Assembly (NCBI RefSeq): GCF_963678635.1
Contig: NC_087064.1
Coordinates: forward strand, 79,276,512-79,340,511
Length of the DNA stretch: 64,000 nt
Source of the DNA: Symsagittifera roscoffensis
Taxonomy: Eukaryota > Xenacoelomorpha > Acoela > Convolutidae
Direction of reading: 5' to 3'
Part shown: piece by piece, positions 1 through 11,644 of the stretch
Numbering within the stretch: the first letter of the stretch is position 1
How the letters are laid out: each line of letters begins with the position of its first letter
The notes under the pieces: model-generated
Database searches by the model: none
Told to the model about the DNA's origin: nothing
The model's input: the letters and a program-made list of their open reading frames with translations, nothing else
Program-made: the position numbers and the translations under genes

Positions 1-1368
1 AAATAAACCTTTTCCAAATCAAAAACAAATAGCACAAAAACAAGATTTTAAAGGACAAAGTTTATATTTTAACCATCGTATTTCATCCGATACAAAAGGA
101 CCAATTTCACCATCCTCTGAAGGAAACTCCTACATTATGGTAATTGTTGATGCATTTACACATTATGTAGCACTCAACCCAGTACCACATTGTAACGCTT
201 ATTATGCTTACACAACACTTTATGAACACTGGATAGCTAAATTTGGATTACCCGAAATCTTAGTTACAGACAACGGTACAGAATTCATAAATAATGAAAT
301 CATCACACTATGTCACTTATATAACATCAAACACAAACCGCGTACATCTCATGCACCTTGGACAAACGGTTTAGTCGAAGGTATGAACCGTTCACTACAA
401 TAATATCTTAGATGTATCATAAATGGAAATGATACAAGATACACAGAATGGTCAGCAAATGTAAAATTATTTCTCTTAGCATATAATTCACAAATTACGA
501 CAACTCTAGGAATGTCACCATACGAAATGGTTTTTAATCAAAAGCCACGTAAACCAATTATGTTTACAGCAAACTCTCATAAAAATGCACAAGGTCATTG
601 CCAACCAAATACAGACTCAGTTTGTTATAACCTACCTTTACACACGCATGATGAAGATCATTTTCATCACCCACAAATCCTTAAATTAGCCTCCGGTACA
701 CACACCGAATGGATTTTAAATAGAGATAAAAAACACAATGGAATTTACCAAAGAATAACAAAAAAATTGTTACAGAGGCAAAACATTAACGAACAAATTA
801 ATTCACGCTTTACACCAGCCTCAGATTTAAAAATTGGAACATTTGTCTTAATACCTAATTTTAATACACAAAAAGGAATTTCTAAAAAATTACAACCCCT
901 TCGCAAAGGACCATACCAAATAATTGCCAAACCCACTGACGTCACATATAAAATCACCGATTCAGACCAAAAAGAAATTGTTCAACATCGGAACAATCTA
1001 TTGCCTTACTACCCAAAAGAATACGCACTACACGAATTAACTCAATTATATTCTTTCACAGGTTTAAAAGTTATTCAAAATCACCCACATACGGAAAATG
1101 AAATAAATGAACAAAACGACATTCACCTTGAAAAACAAAATAAAAAACCAACTACAACCCAAAACAATACAAAAAAGCTAGATCAAAAAATACCTCAAAA
1201 AAAAGGAAAAATAGAAAAATGATAGAAAAAATTATACCACAAGAACAAGACGAGAAATCAGAACATAGAGAGTCATCACGACTTAGAAATCAACCACGTT
1301 AAAACTACAAAACAATCATCCCACAATCTAAAATATTAAAGAAAGTTGAACTTCAAAAACAGCTTTAA
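1..1368 (+). pseudogene. Integrase and C-terminal end of Pol, copy A (broken)
   Basis: This is the catalytic core and C-terminal domain of a Ty3/gypsy-type integrase, which inserts the cDNA into host chromosomes. Visible parts are the first Asp in VDAFTHY (around 145), the second in VTDNGTEF (around 274), and the Glu in NGLVEGMNR (around 375), a D,D-35-E triad. A GPY/F module (LRKGPYQII) follows near 900. A TAA at 401-403 stands where copy B has GAA, and the frame breaks near 1200. The Pol end by alignment to copy B is the TAA at 1366-1368. The zinc-binding N-terminus lies before the window. Confidence 0.85.
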
Positions 1369-2392
1369 TTTAAAAATTAATAATCTTTGCACATCTGAAT
1401 CATTTTGAACTTTCATTTTTCAAAAAAACATGCTGACAAACACGCAACGATTCTAGTTCAAATTTAGCCAATAGGATTCATTCAATCCATCCCCTTCTAT
1501 AACTATAACACCAACTTATTAGCCGAAAGATATTCAACTCCAGGCATATCTATAACTATAACTTTGCAACCTCCAGGTCAAAAATAAGCAACTTGCTAAA
1601 TTTTGACAACTAAAATAAATACCACCATAACATTACAACCCTCCCCTATCTAATAACGCAAAGATCAACAATATTTTCCCAACTCAGACCTCAAAAACCC
1701 TCCAACCAAAAATCACAAATTAGCCTAAAGTAAAAAAGGACCATAATCATATAGCCTAAAGTACAAAATTCTCAAAAATACCCCAGATCATCTGACAAAT
1801 AAAAATAAAGCAAAAAAGATCTCTCGAACATCATAAAATTAGCCCCCAACAACTTTTCACAAAACTCAACCCACTTGTCAAAAAATCAATAAATAACTCG
1901 ACCACACTTGAAAATCGCCCCAAACAACAAAAAATATTCGACCAAGAAATCATTTCTTAAATGCTCTTCTCTCGATCAGTCAATATCTTTAAACATACAA
2001 TTTTCAACATTTTTATAAACTTTTTCACAATACTTAAACTTTTATTCATATTTCTCTTTGATACCTTTGAAGCCTTTATAATAATTTTAATCATTTTTTG
2101 CAATATTTTTTAAATTTTCTACTCCCTATTTGAAATATATCTCCAACTTTCCCAAATCATTGACCCGATTCACAGATACGATAAACCAAAGTTTATTTAA
2201 ATGATATGAACCATTTTTAGTAAAAAACAGATATTTTTTTACTATTTGTAATTTTTATAACATTTTTATCATCCCTAATATTAACAATATGCAAATGTAT
2301 AAAAAAAGCAATCATAACATTCGCCTTAGCAACAATCCTTTTAATTCTTTTCCTTGAAGAATACTACAATAAACATAAATTTTTTCACTAAG
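1369..2392 (+). other. Pol-env spacer of copy A
   Basis: About 1 kb between the integrase end and ORF-X. It has no long frame but aligns with 41702-42759 of copy B. It holds a repeated TCTATAACTATAAC block (around 1500 and 1550) and small hydrophobic frames described separately. It ends in a pyrimidine-rich stretch and an AG at 2391-2392 that could serve as a splice acceptor for ORF-X. Confidence 0.6.
1961..2113 (+). CDS. Small hydrophobic ORF in pol-env spacer, copy A (50 codons)
   Basis: ATG at 1961, TAA at 2111. The 50-residue product is dominated by Phe, Ile and Leu and looks like one or two membrane segments after a short polar start (MLFSRSVN). Copy B has the matching frame at 42329-42502 with the same start and 57 residues; the different end comes from one base in a T run. 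Function is unknown. Because the two copies are similar at DNA level, conservation of the frame is only weak support for translation. Confidence 0.35.
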   Translation: MLFSRSVNIFKHTIFNIFINFFTILKLLFIFLFDTFEAFIIILIIFCNIF

Positions 2393-3499
2393 AAAAATCA
2401 ATCAAGACAACCTTTAAAAATTGCTAACCAACAATCACACAGTCAGTCTTCACCGACATCATCCCAAGAAAACCCGACAATACCTACAACTACCCAAAAC
2501 CCCCAAACATCCACACGAATTTCTTTCCAAGATAACCCATACACTTTTGAAGAACGACAAGCTCGCTTATCTGAACCATTAGAACCAGTTCAGCGACAGG
2601 CACCCCTAAGTGAACCAGCATATAAATTGTACCCAACATTACCACAAGAATTAAGTAGAATAAGAAATACTCGTCAAAACCAAAATACAGTTGAAATAAA
2701 TAGACAAATTATACATCCACGACGAAATAGAAATTTCCAAACCCCCCGAGTTCATTTTGATATACCCCAATCCCCATCACCAAGTACTCCAGAAAACCCA
2801 ATTAGCATACTACCGGAAACCCCTACACTTCTTTCACAACGTAGCACCTCAAGTATACCATCAGATTACCTAGGTTCAACACCAACATCTGAACAAATAC
2901 GTGACAATCCCTTTAACCCCCCCCCCCCCAACCAAACTTCACGACTACCATATTGGACAACACACTCATTCACACAAGGTGAACCAAATTTAATAAATGA
3001 CCCAATAGATGTTTCTACGGATACAACAACATCATCATCACTACCAGAAACATTATCACTTTCCAAATAACCTCGACGCTAGATATCGAGAACAATCATC
3101 AACAAATATCCCTTTAAGATTAGATTGGAACACGTTCACAGCACCCCCACCATTATTCGGACAACATCCCGAAAATAACCGACTCCACAATTGGGCACTC
3201 CATAGACTACAATATAGACAAGACATCCACGAAGACATTCGTGACCATAACATCCAAATACTCCAACAAAATAGTCTACAATTAAAATTTGAAATCCCGG
3301 TTAAACTTAACAACATTGCTCAACATCCTTACCCATTAAACCCACCCAATATAACAGCTCAATTGCTACCACCACCATTTATAACAACTGAAGTAATATA
3401 TAAATACGACAGATACACCAAAAAGACAATTGGTTACATCACATTTTATAACCCATACTCAGGATTATCTTACACATGTATATTCGAAAAATATTGATA
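2393..3499 (+). pseudogene. ORF-X: methionine-free Pro/Ser/Thr-rich frame, copy A (broken)
   Basis: The frame between pol and env encodes about 370 residues. The N-terminal two thirds are rich in Pro, Ser, Thr, Gln and Asn and look disordered; the last third (RLDWNTFTAPPPLFGQH to YNPYSGLSYTC) looks more globular. I see no internal Met codon in the frame, so its AUG probably comes from a spliced leader or an upstream frame. An AG after a T-rich tract at 2391-2392 would fit an acceptor, and copy B keeps one there. The frame is broken near 3009-3070, where copy A lacks a stretch present in copy B (PSTPSLSQTSPTLFP). It ends at a TGA (3497-3499) inside the env start. No family recognised. Confidence 0.55.
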
Positions 3500-6050
3500 C
3501 TTCAACAAATCTTTTTTCTAGCATTTTCCGATCAGAACACAAATCCTTCTCCCCGCACAGGACCCCAGGACTTATTAGTAACACACTACGATTGTGAAGA
3601 AAATGAACAAAAAACACTACACAAATATGCAATAAATCAAGTATCACAATGCGAAACGGAACCACAAGCTATAGAAACTACAAATGTAATAGCAACACTG
3701 TATTCAAAACAGTCGCAGGATATAAATTTACAGCAACATTTTCCGAAAAGAAAGTACATTGTTCACAAGTTTCAAACGGAAAAAAAACCGACTTGACCAC
3801 GAATCATTCTACCAAAGTAATTTAGAACGATTTCTACATCTAAATCCCGATGATTGTAAAAACGAGCTACTCAGATTAAATATCACAAGAAATAAAAACA
3901 CCGACAGAAAACTAGTATATTTTCAAGTCTTTGCCGATTCTGTACATCAAGCAGAGCTTGAAAGATATCAAGGACATATAAAACTAGATGAAAAATACCC
4001 ATACAACGGCGCACACGGAAGATTAACTTATGACATACACGATAAGCACTGGATACCACACATTGGTATAAATAATCCATCAAACTGCAAAGCAGACACA
4101 AAAAATAAAGGATATCAAGAAATAATGTTTTTCGAAATACACGAGATTTGTCCGACAACACAATGATCTATCAAGGAATTAGATTACCTTGTGAAAACGA
4201 TCAAGGTAATTGTGATCCTACAACACGGACACAAGCAACAATTGTTTGGTTTCCCGAAGATACATGCACAACTTTTCAAGTAGCAAAAAGACACGCTCGA
4301 ATGATAAAATTTCACGAAAAATATTTTATACAATCAATTCCATATGAACAAGTCCATCCATCACGAAAACAAAGTACTGATTTTCGAAATCTCCATAATA
4401 TAGAAAATAAATTAACACCTTTCCAAATATATCAAGAAACAGAAATCGCATGCAAATACAGAAACCCACTTCACAAAACACAATATTCTGAAATATTAGT
4501 TGAATACGAAAAAGGTTTCGACATGACCACTGGAAAAATAAAAATTGACCCTTATGCCACAGGTCACACTCTACACGAAGGAACATCATATATACCAGTT
4601 AACTTTCAAAAATAAGGGTCAACCTTGTGGAAAACTAAAGCCACATGACACTAGAAGCACACGTTTACAAGAACTATCACTAATGAATAATACTTATTTT
4701 GGTAATATCCACTATGATATCCACTTAGATATGAAGTTAGACTACACGATTAGTCGAATTTTTCAAGAAATGTCACTCTCCGAATTAGAAACACTTCACC
4801 AACTATGCGAATTAGAAAGGACACAAATCCTACAATCACTCGCACTAGCAGGATTAAAAATACCCTACGCAGGATATTCATTATCAGGAAATAGATCAAA
4901 TTTTCTAGACTACGAAGGAAACATTTTATGGTTTTATACTTGTACCAAAAAAGTATCACCACTATATGTTTTTGAAGATAAACGATGCTATAAAATAATC
5001 CCTATCTTTTATAAAAATAAGGTACATTTTGTTGACACACTTTCAAGAAGAACATATTTTTGGGATACCGCAGTCCCATGTGGATCAGAAAACAGCCACA
5101 ATGTAGTACAATTGAACCCTGATGAAGATAAATATTATCTTCTTACTCCATACCCCACGTTAATGCAATCACTCAAAAAAATTTCACCCGAAAGCATCAG
5201 AGCTATTGCTCGTAATCCAAATATTGATTTACAATCAATTGGAATATATTCAAAATCAGACATCCAACACCGCATTAGAACACAACAATTCCAAGAATTA
5301 TTAACACAAATGGACACTATACAAAGACAATCAATTGACCAAAATTTACGCAAACTTGCCAAAACCGCAGGATTTGCAGATATTTATACACAAGATTATA
5401 GCGGATATTTTAAAGACATTAAAGACTATATATATCTAAACGGTGAAAAATACAGACCACAAGATATTTCACCTATAAAAATTTTTAGCTTTTTTACACT
5501 AAAAAATGAAATTCCCGATTTTCTAGGATGGCCCTATTACATCTTAGAAAAATTAACTATCCTATACGCAATGTTTAACTTTATAGGATTCCTTTTTTCA
5601 CTTTTAAAAGGAATCTATAACACATGCGCTATACACACACAAGTAAATAGACAAGCAAGTGTAGCACGCATACTATTTGCAGGAGTTTTTGGAATTTTTT
5701 CATCATCAATCAACAAAATTCTTCTAGGCGCACAAATAAAAGAATATAATACAAAAATAGCGACAAGACAGAACACATACGACGAGGAACATAATAAGAT
5801 AGAAGTAACACCTACCGCACCACAGTTGCCACCCCTACCACATAACCATCCATTATCCTTAGTCCCACGTAATTTCCGAAACCTAGCAATAACACATAAC
5901 CCAAATTTTAGACAAAGCATATCGCAAAGTCCCATACAACATATAATGACACAACATTCACAAGATGATAATACATATGAACAAATTATAGAACAACCCC
6001 ATACCACCGCTTTTCAGTCTCAAAATAATCATTTTCTTAGCCCACGATGA
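3476..6050 (+). pseudogene. Envelope-like glycoprotein gene, copy A (frameshifted)
   Basis: Large gene downstream of pol, in the position of env in errantivirus-like elements. The ATG at 3476 starts a short basic stretch and a hydrophobic run (ILILQQIFFLAFS) that fits a signal peptide. The ectodomain region of about 680 codons is Cys-containing with several N-x-S/T sites. A hydrophobic segment near 5542-5630 (LTILYAMFNFIGFLFSLL) fits a membrane anchor, and a second, weaker one follows near 5656-5735. A Pro/Gln-rich tail ends at TGA 6048-6050. Total length would be about 860 codons. At least three frameshifts and one deletion near 4135, relative to copy B, disable it. I do not recognise which viral glycoprotein class it belongs to. 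Confidence 0.6.
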
Positions 6051-8049
6051 GCCGACAACTTGGATCCCTACACCGCTCAAATTCCCATCCAAACAACCTC
6101 CACACTCCAATCCCAATAATCCCACTTTTTGCTTTCCCGCCACCCGATTTTCCAACTATTAATATATCATCAAGCATGAATTCGGATACTAATTCACATA
6201 TTTCAATTTTATACTCCATTTCACAACTTAATAACCCTAATATAGAAACCCCTGACGAATTTGCAGACTCCGAACCATCTCCATCCAATAATTTCCAAAC
6301 CAACACCTCAGTTTTTCAAAACCCCCTTTTCAACCGATCCCACCAAATAACCCACTCCCATCCGTTTCTACTCCTTCTTATGTTTCACAAGTAACCCCAA
6401 CCTATTCTCCATTTCATTCCGACCGATCATCTAATAATTCTCCAGATACCCCTCAAATCTCCCAGGAACTCGATAATTTTATCACCCTACAACAACAGCT
6501 AATACACCCTAACATCCTCACTATAAATCAAATTTCATCCACAATAGAATTCTCAAACCCACCTACTCCTACACCCTCCTCAGCTTACACTGCATCATTA
6601 GTACAATCATCCACAACCACCGAATCATCAAATAGCACTCACCGAGCTTATCGGACTTTTAAAAGAAAATTCTCGAACCATCCATTCCCGACCAAACCAG
6701 GAACAGCCTACGAACATATAAACCATCCACACCACACCAACACGAAAGATTGTCTAGCAATCACCCCACCCTCATTCCCACAATATACTTTAAACACACC
6801 TAACGACACTAACGACACACGTAGTTTTGTAGATGAACATGTTTTAATGCCAACACTTCATTGGACAGCATACTACCATTTTACTAATCCCCTTTGCCTG
6901 CCACTATCTAATACTCATAACGATATAGAAAAGAATAAAGATATGCTATATAGACTCACCCCAACACTAACACCTAGACAATTTACTTATATAGGATATA
7001 AAAAATCACTAAAAACATTCACTGCACCCCGAGCTAACGAATTTACCATAGAATATTACGACCATAATATCATCCGAACTAATCAAGACCAATTTCTAGA
7101 TGACGACCGCTTCGCTAACCCACAACTAACAGAAAAATTTTTCATCAAAACGTCATATGTATTCACACTTAATATTTTTGATAGAAAATATGATCACATC
7201 ATTTCTGAAGCACTAACTGATATTCAAGCTTACGAAAGTTTTAAAGAAAAATTTCAGTTATTTTCACTAACCTTTCACTTCCTTGCACCACATGAACGCG
7301 ATTTGCACTGTTCACACGACATTATGGTACGCACTAAACAGACTCATACATATACATACTATCGCTTTATACAAAATCATTTTGATTTACATACTCCATC
7401 AAGACAACCACACCATCGTTTTCAGTTTCTTAACTCGAAGTACACTTCACCATTTTTTCTTAATTTCACCTATTGCATCAAGGATACTAACCTCCGCGGC
7501 ATCCTCCGCAATTAAGACCCAGTAACACAAATGTATATATTTTGTCCCATCACGAAGACCTTTAATGCCGAAGAATCCAGACCCTTCCTTATCCCACATG
7601 AGTTTATCCAACCTATAGAAATCCCAATGTTAGAATTTAATCACAAATACTAAATATAATCACAAAATATTTAACCTCATTCAAAACACACCTTAAGAGT
7701 TTGCAGTAGGCACCGAAGAACTAAAAACCATTAAAGCACTTCAATTGCTTTGGCCACTGCTCCAAACCAAAAACATCATTCGCATACTAGCAAAATTACT
7801 AACAACTTCGGACATAATACACGACATTTTTTCCCATGGTTTTTTCCCAGACGATTAACAGGTAAGTATAATTTAAAAATATTCTTAACTAATAAATTTA
7901 AATTAGTACTAACCATTCTTTACTCATGTTTCTTTTACATTTTTAGTCTTCATACCACGATCATCTGCAAAAAACAGAAAAGAAAAATAAAAAATAAACT
8001 TGTTAAAATTCTTCTAAACTTCATTAATATTTTACACAAGACAATATGA
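6047..8049 (+). pseudogene. ORF-Z: gene after env, two exons, copy A (broken)
   Basis: A further gene follows env, which is unusual for Ty3/gypsy elements. Its ATG (6047-6049) overlaps the env TGA (6048-6050) as ATGA, also in copy B. The first part is Ser/Thr/Pro/Asn-rich. From about 6800 a globular region of roughly 300 residues follows (MPTLHWTAYYHFTNP onward) with no family I recognise. An intron at 7862-7946 would join it to a short Lys-rich tail ending with TGA at 8047-8049. Copy A carries a frameshift near 6345 in a T run, an in-frame TAA at 7513-7515, and a one-base shift near 7830. The alignment of both copies indicates one continuous ancestral frame of about 640 codons. Confidence 0.5.
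7862..7946 (+). other. Candidate 85-nt spliceosomal intron in ORF-Z, copy A
   Basis: Donor AACAG|GTAAGT at 7861/7862, a textbook branch site TACTAAC at 7907-7913, and a pyrimidine-rich acceptor ending TTTTTAG at 7946. The branch A lies about 34 nt before the acceptor. In copy B the donor is GTAAAT, the branch site is identical (48339-48345), but the acceptor AG has become AT. The signals are what is seen; splicing itself is inferred. Confidence 0.6.
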
Positions 8050-9468
8050 TAAAATTCATACCAAATGGAGTAAATTAATTTATAAATTATTCCCCCATAA
8101 AGCAGTAAATTTAATTATGATGAAAATTTATAACTTTAACTTTCCCCCAAAAACTAGCAGTAAAATTGAAATTCTATGTGATAAATTGATAAAATGAAAA
8201 TGCAGTACTAACCTTTTGATATTTTCATTCACTCGCACAGGAATTCTATCCAAACTCGCACAGCTCACCCACGAAGAATTGTTTAAATAATGATTTTAAG
8301 TTTCAAGTTTTTCACACTCAACAACTCTAACACACGATAACAAGTTTTAAACTTTCCTTTAACCCGGTTGGAAAGGAATTATATACTAAACCAAACTAAC
8401 CAACGCAGCTTACTAAACACCACAAATCATAAAAAAAAACAGCATGACTAAGAAAAGAAAACCAACGGTACCCAAACCAGATTAACCCAGTTTAAAACTG
8501 GATAATTTATTCTTTTGAAGAATATTATAAAGTCTAAGAAAGAAATAATAAAACACAAAAAAGTCGAAAGACAAACCCATAACAAAAACAATTTGATTTT
8601 TGAAAAAAGGACACAACCAAATAAACATAAGAAAGACCAACATAAACCCAACATAAAACGTTATCACATAACAGGACCTCTCAAAGAAACCGCACGAAAC
8701 CATACTCCCACTCCTGGCCTAACCCACCAGAGAGGACGTCCTGAGCATGCTCTATAGCCGGCCTAACCCACCGCGCTACATCCACGCTTTGTGACCACAC
8801 TTCTATTTTTAGTAAGAGGTACTCAAGGGTGAGTAACTCTTCAAAATAACAGAACTAAAACAAAATGCTTTTGTGAAAACAACTAACTAAATTCATAATT
8901 AAAAAACCAAACTAATAAAAATTTTATAAAATGTGAATCATACCTTGCAGTATATAGATCAACACACAACAACAAAGACGAACATCCAAAGACAAAACGA
9001 TCCCATTACACTCGAACAAGAATAACTAACCACAACCGATATGCCGTCCACAATCACAACTCAAAGGATTTAGAGTACGACTTGACTTCGCAGAAAAGGA
9101 CTTCATTGAACTAGACCAATGACCACCTCGATGTTCAAGTATACGTACAGATTCGAGTTACAAGGCATCCCTTCCACACACAATCTCCACGCCATTCCCA
9201 GACGAGGTTGAACACAAAACAAGTTCTCTACATAATACAGAAAAACCCGTCATAGCAAACCATTTTGCAATCAGATTGATTTCATTGGGAAACACAGTCG
9301 TTGTCACAAAACGACACAATGATTGATGTCCCTAACTCCAGCGTCCTGGAACTTCTCTAACAAGAGGAACCGGACAAGAATACGATGTTCGCCGAATACC
9401 AACGTTCATCATCCATCCTTTGAATTGCAGAAAGATAATTCTAAAAAACTCTGTAAAACCCGGATGGG
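8050..9468 (+). other. 3' noncoding region of copy A
   Basis: About 1.4 kb between ORF-Z and the 3' LTR with no convincing frame. It aligns with 48400-49898 of copy B. It contains the palindrome block at 8716-8772. The last bases before the LTR (GGATGGG, 9462-9468) are the best candidate for a polypurine tract, though interrupted by a T. Confidence 0.6.
8716..8772 (+). repeat. Twin palindromes between direct repeats, copy A
   Basis: Two perfect 10-bp palindromes sit back to back: AGGACGTCCT (8733-8742) and GAGCATGCTC (8743-8752). They are flanked by two copies of GGCCTAACCCACC (8716-8728 and 8760-8772). The block is GC-rich in an A-rich surround and is kept in copy B (palindromes at 49157-49176). 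It could be an RNA structure or a protein site of the element. Confidence 0.7.
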
Positions 9469-9878
9469 TGGAACCTGATCTAAACTATATTTTATGATTG
9501 GATAAATTAGATATTTTACCACTGTAAAGTATTTAATATTAACCAATCATGATCCATCTAACTAACAACCCACTTATTTGTAAGTGCTGAAATAACTTGT
9601 AATTTCAGCACCAGAGATATTTGAATTTAACTTAGAAATTAGTTGTCTCTCCAAGAGAACTTCAGCAGCCGCAACAAACCAGTATACCCTAGATCTATTG
9701 AGCCTAGCAGAGACTAGTTAAACACCCTGAGACTAGAAAGTATAAGAGTAAGATTAGGATCGGTATTAGACTAAGAAGTTGCACGAATCTATCCGGCCGA
9801 AAATAAGATAGCGTGACGAGCAGACGGTGTACTCTATCCGAAATTACTCTATGAGTTAACCACATCGGTCATAACTCA
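9469..9878 (+). repeat. 3' LTR of copy A
   Basis: 410 bp, starts TGGAACCTGAT and ends ATAACTCA, so it has TG...CA ends. It aligns base for base in length with the two LTRs of copy B but with more differences than those show between themselves. The 4 bases after it are CTAT; the matching left duplication is outside the window. Confidence 0.85.
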
Positions 9879-11639
9879 CTATGATTACATCACCTGATCT
9901 CAACTGATGATTTTTCTACTCAAATTTTTTTTTGAAAATTCAACCCCCTCACAAGTGAACTCATAAGCTAGCCGATAAAACTTGCGTCCAAAATAGCTCA
10001 TCTCAATTCAATTTTCACACGACTGAGCCTGATGAACTGACCATAGCTTATGCCTTAAAAGTTATATAAAAAATTAAAGCAAATTGCATAAATTGACCAT
10101 TTTTAACCGCCAATAAAACGGACTAATTTTATGGGGAAAAATTTACTCTAAGTTAACTTGAACTCAATCAATGACAATTTTTGAAGGATTTTTTTGAAGA
10201 TATGAAATATAACGACATATTGAAGATCATAAAATGATAAAATGTTCACCTGCAAAGTTTTTTGTTAAATAACTGGGTTTTGAAATGGCCAATTTGGTAT
10301 AAAAACGAGGGCCACATTTTCAAACTTTTTAATCAATCTGCAGACAGCGATGTATTCGTCTTTTTGATTTAAATTATTGTCAGATAATTTTAGACAAGTA
10401 AATTTTTCAAATACTGAAGTTAGTAGCTGCAATTGTTGTCCTGAGTTTCAAAGAAAGTATTGATATGTGGGGTTAATTTTTCTTCAGACAAGGTTCAATT
10501 GTTCAACTGGCCGTTTTGAGGGATTTTTTTTCCTACTATATGAAAAGTATTGATACCTTGAGCTCAAAATAAAAAAAAATATCCGTTGATCTTTTTCCGT
10601 ATAACTATCGTCTTTTGAAAATTGCTAGTTTGAGACAATTAACGATAGATTTTGTGCTGTTAGCGCCTGAGTGGCTTGTTCAGTGGTTCAGAAAAATTTC
10701 TAAAACAAATAATAGACTCAACTCAATTAGCGTTACAAAAATAAGACATGAAAATTTTAAGTCAAAAAATCATTAAATCAAAAACAACTTTTTGAGTATT
10801 TTTTTTTCTTCAAATTTTGAATTTCTCTATGGGTAAAAAAAAATAAAGCGAATGCTGAGTCAACTTAAAACATTCAATTTGACTTTTTTTAGAGCGGAAT
10901 AAGAACAAACATTTTCGAATAAATTTAGCATAGAAATTGAGCATGAGCAGGTGATAGCTTATTGTTCCGACTTTCGATACGAAAGTAATTGTTCCGACTT
11001 TCGATACGAAAGTAACGGAATATTTGTGCTCGGGGTGGGTTTTTTTTTTCTTCAGACAAATTTCGACTTTTTAACTAGCCATTTTTGACAGAATTTTTCT
11101 ATATCATTCAAAAGGTATTGTTGTCCTGAGCTTAAATTTGAAAAGATATTTCACCTGTGATCATTTTTCGTAAAGTTATGAGGGTTTAAAGATTGCCATT
11201 TTGGCCATTTTGACCAATTTGGGACAATTAACGCGCAATATAATTCGCGCTATTAACGCGTAAGCGGAGAGTTAATCCGTCTTAGAAATCGTTCCAAATT
11301 GGTTGAAAGAGGCTTATTTGCCATAATTTATTTGATACAAGGAGCGAAATCTATCCTTTTGTACTTAATATGGCGTGTGGGGGGATAATTTTCATTAAAA
11401 AAATTCAAATTTTAGAAGAAAAAAAATTTCATTTTGTTTTATTTCATTTAATTTCTTAAATGGTATTAATGCTCCATAAACATTAAAAGGCGGTCGGAAC
11501 ATTCAGGGCTTCGCCCTGATACGAGCAGTCTTGTGCTATATTTAGAAATGGAAACGTTGAAGAATTGAATTGAGCGTTTTAATTTCCTCAGAAATTTAAG
11601 CAATTTTTGGTATAAAATCTATTAAAAAAAAACATGATT
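9879..11639. repeat. Host DNA with decayed units of a dispersed AT-rich repeat
   Basis: No gene seen. Two diverged units of one old repeat are visible (about 10480-10680 and 11040-11300). Both carry CTTCAGACAA, then an AACTGGCCGTTTT-like block, then a GTAAAGTTATGAGGGTTT-like block. A 26-bp direct duplication containing CTTTCGATACGAAAG lies at about 10965-11014. The hairpin motif at 11491-11532 appears to belong to the same repeat. Confidence 0.5.
11491..11532 (+). repeat. Dispersed hairpin motif, copy 1
   Basis: Reads CGGTCGGAACATTCAGGGCT followed by TCGCCCTGATACGAGCAGTC. CAGGGC and GCCCTG form a short hairpin. Six further copies lie at 12152-12197, 12877-12919, 29802-29845 (minus), 55981-56024, 56621-56664 and 57481-57525. 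Confidence 0.7.
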
Positions 11640-11644
11640 TTCTT

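Larger units (their letters stand above)
1..9878 (+). mobile_element. Giant env-bearing Ty3/gypsy-type LTR element, copy A (5' part outside window)
   Basis: This is the 3' half of the element seen complete at 31379-50308. The two copies align along their whole shared length, with similarity high enough to follow by eye. The window opens inside the integrase region, equivalent to about 40340 in copy B. In order it holds the integrase end, a spacer, ORF-X, an envelope-like gene, ORF-Z, a 1.4-kb noncoding tail and a 3' LTR. It has its own frameshifts, at different places from copy B. The + strand is visibly A-rich and G-poor compared with the host DNA after 9878. Whether it lies in an upstream intron of the receptor gene or outside that gene cannot be told from this window. 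Confidence 0.9.
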
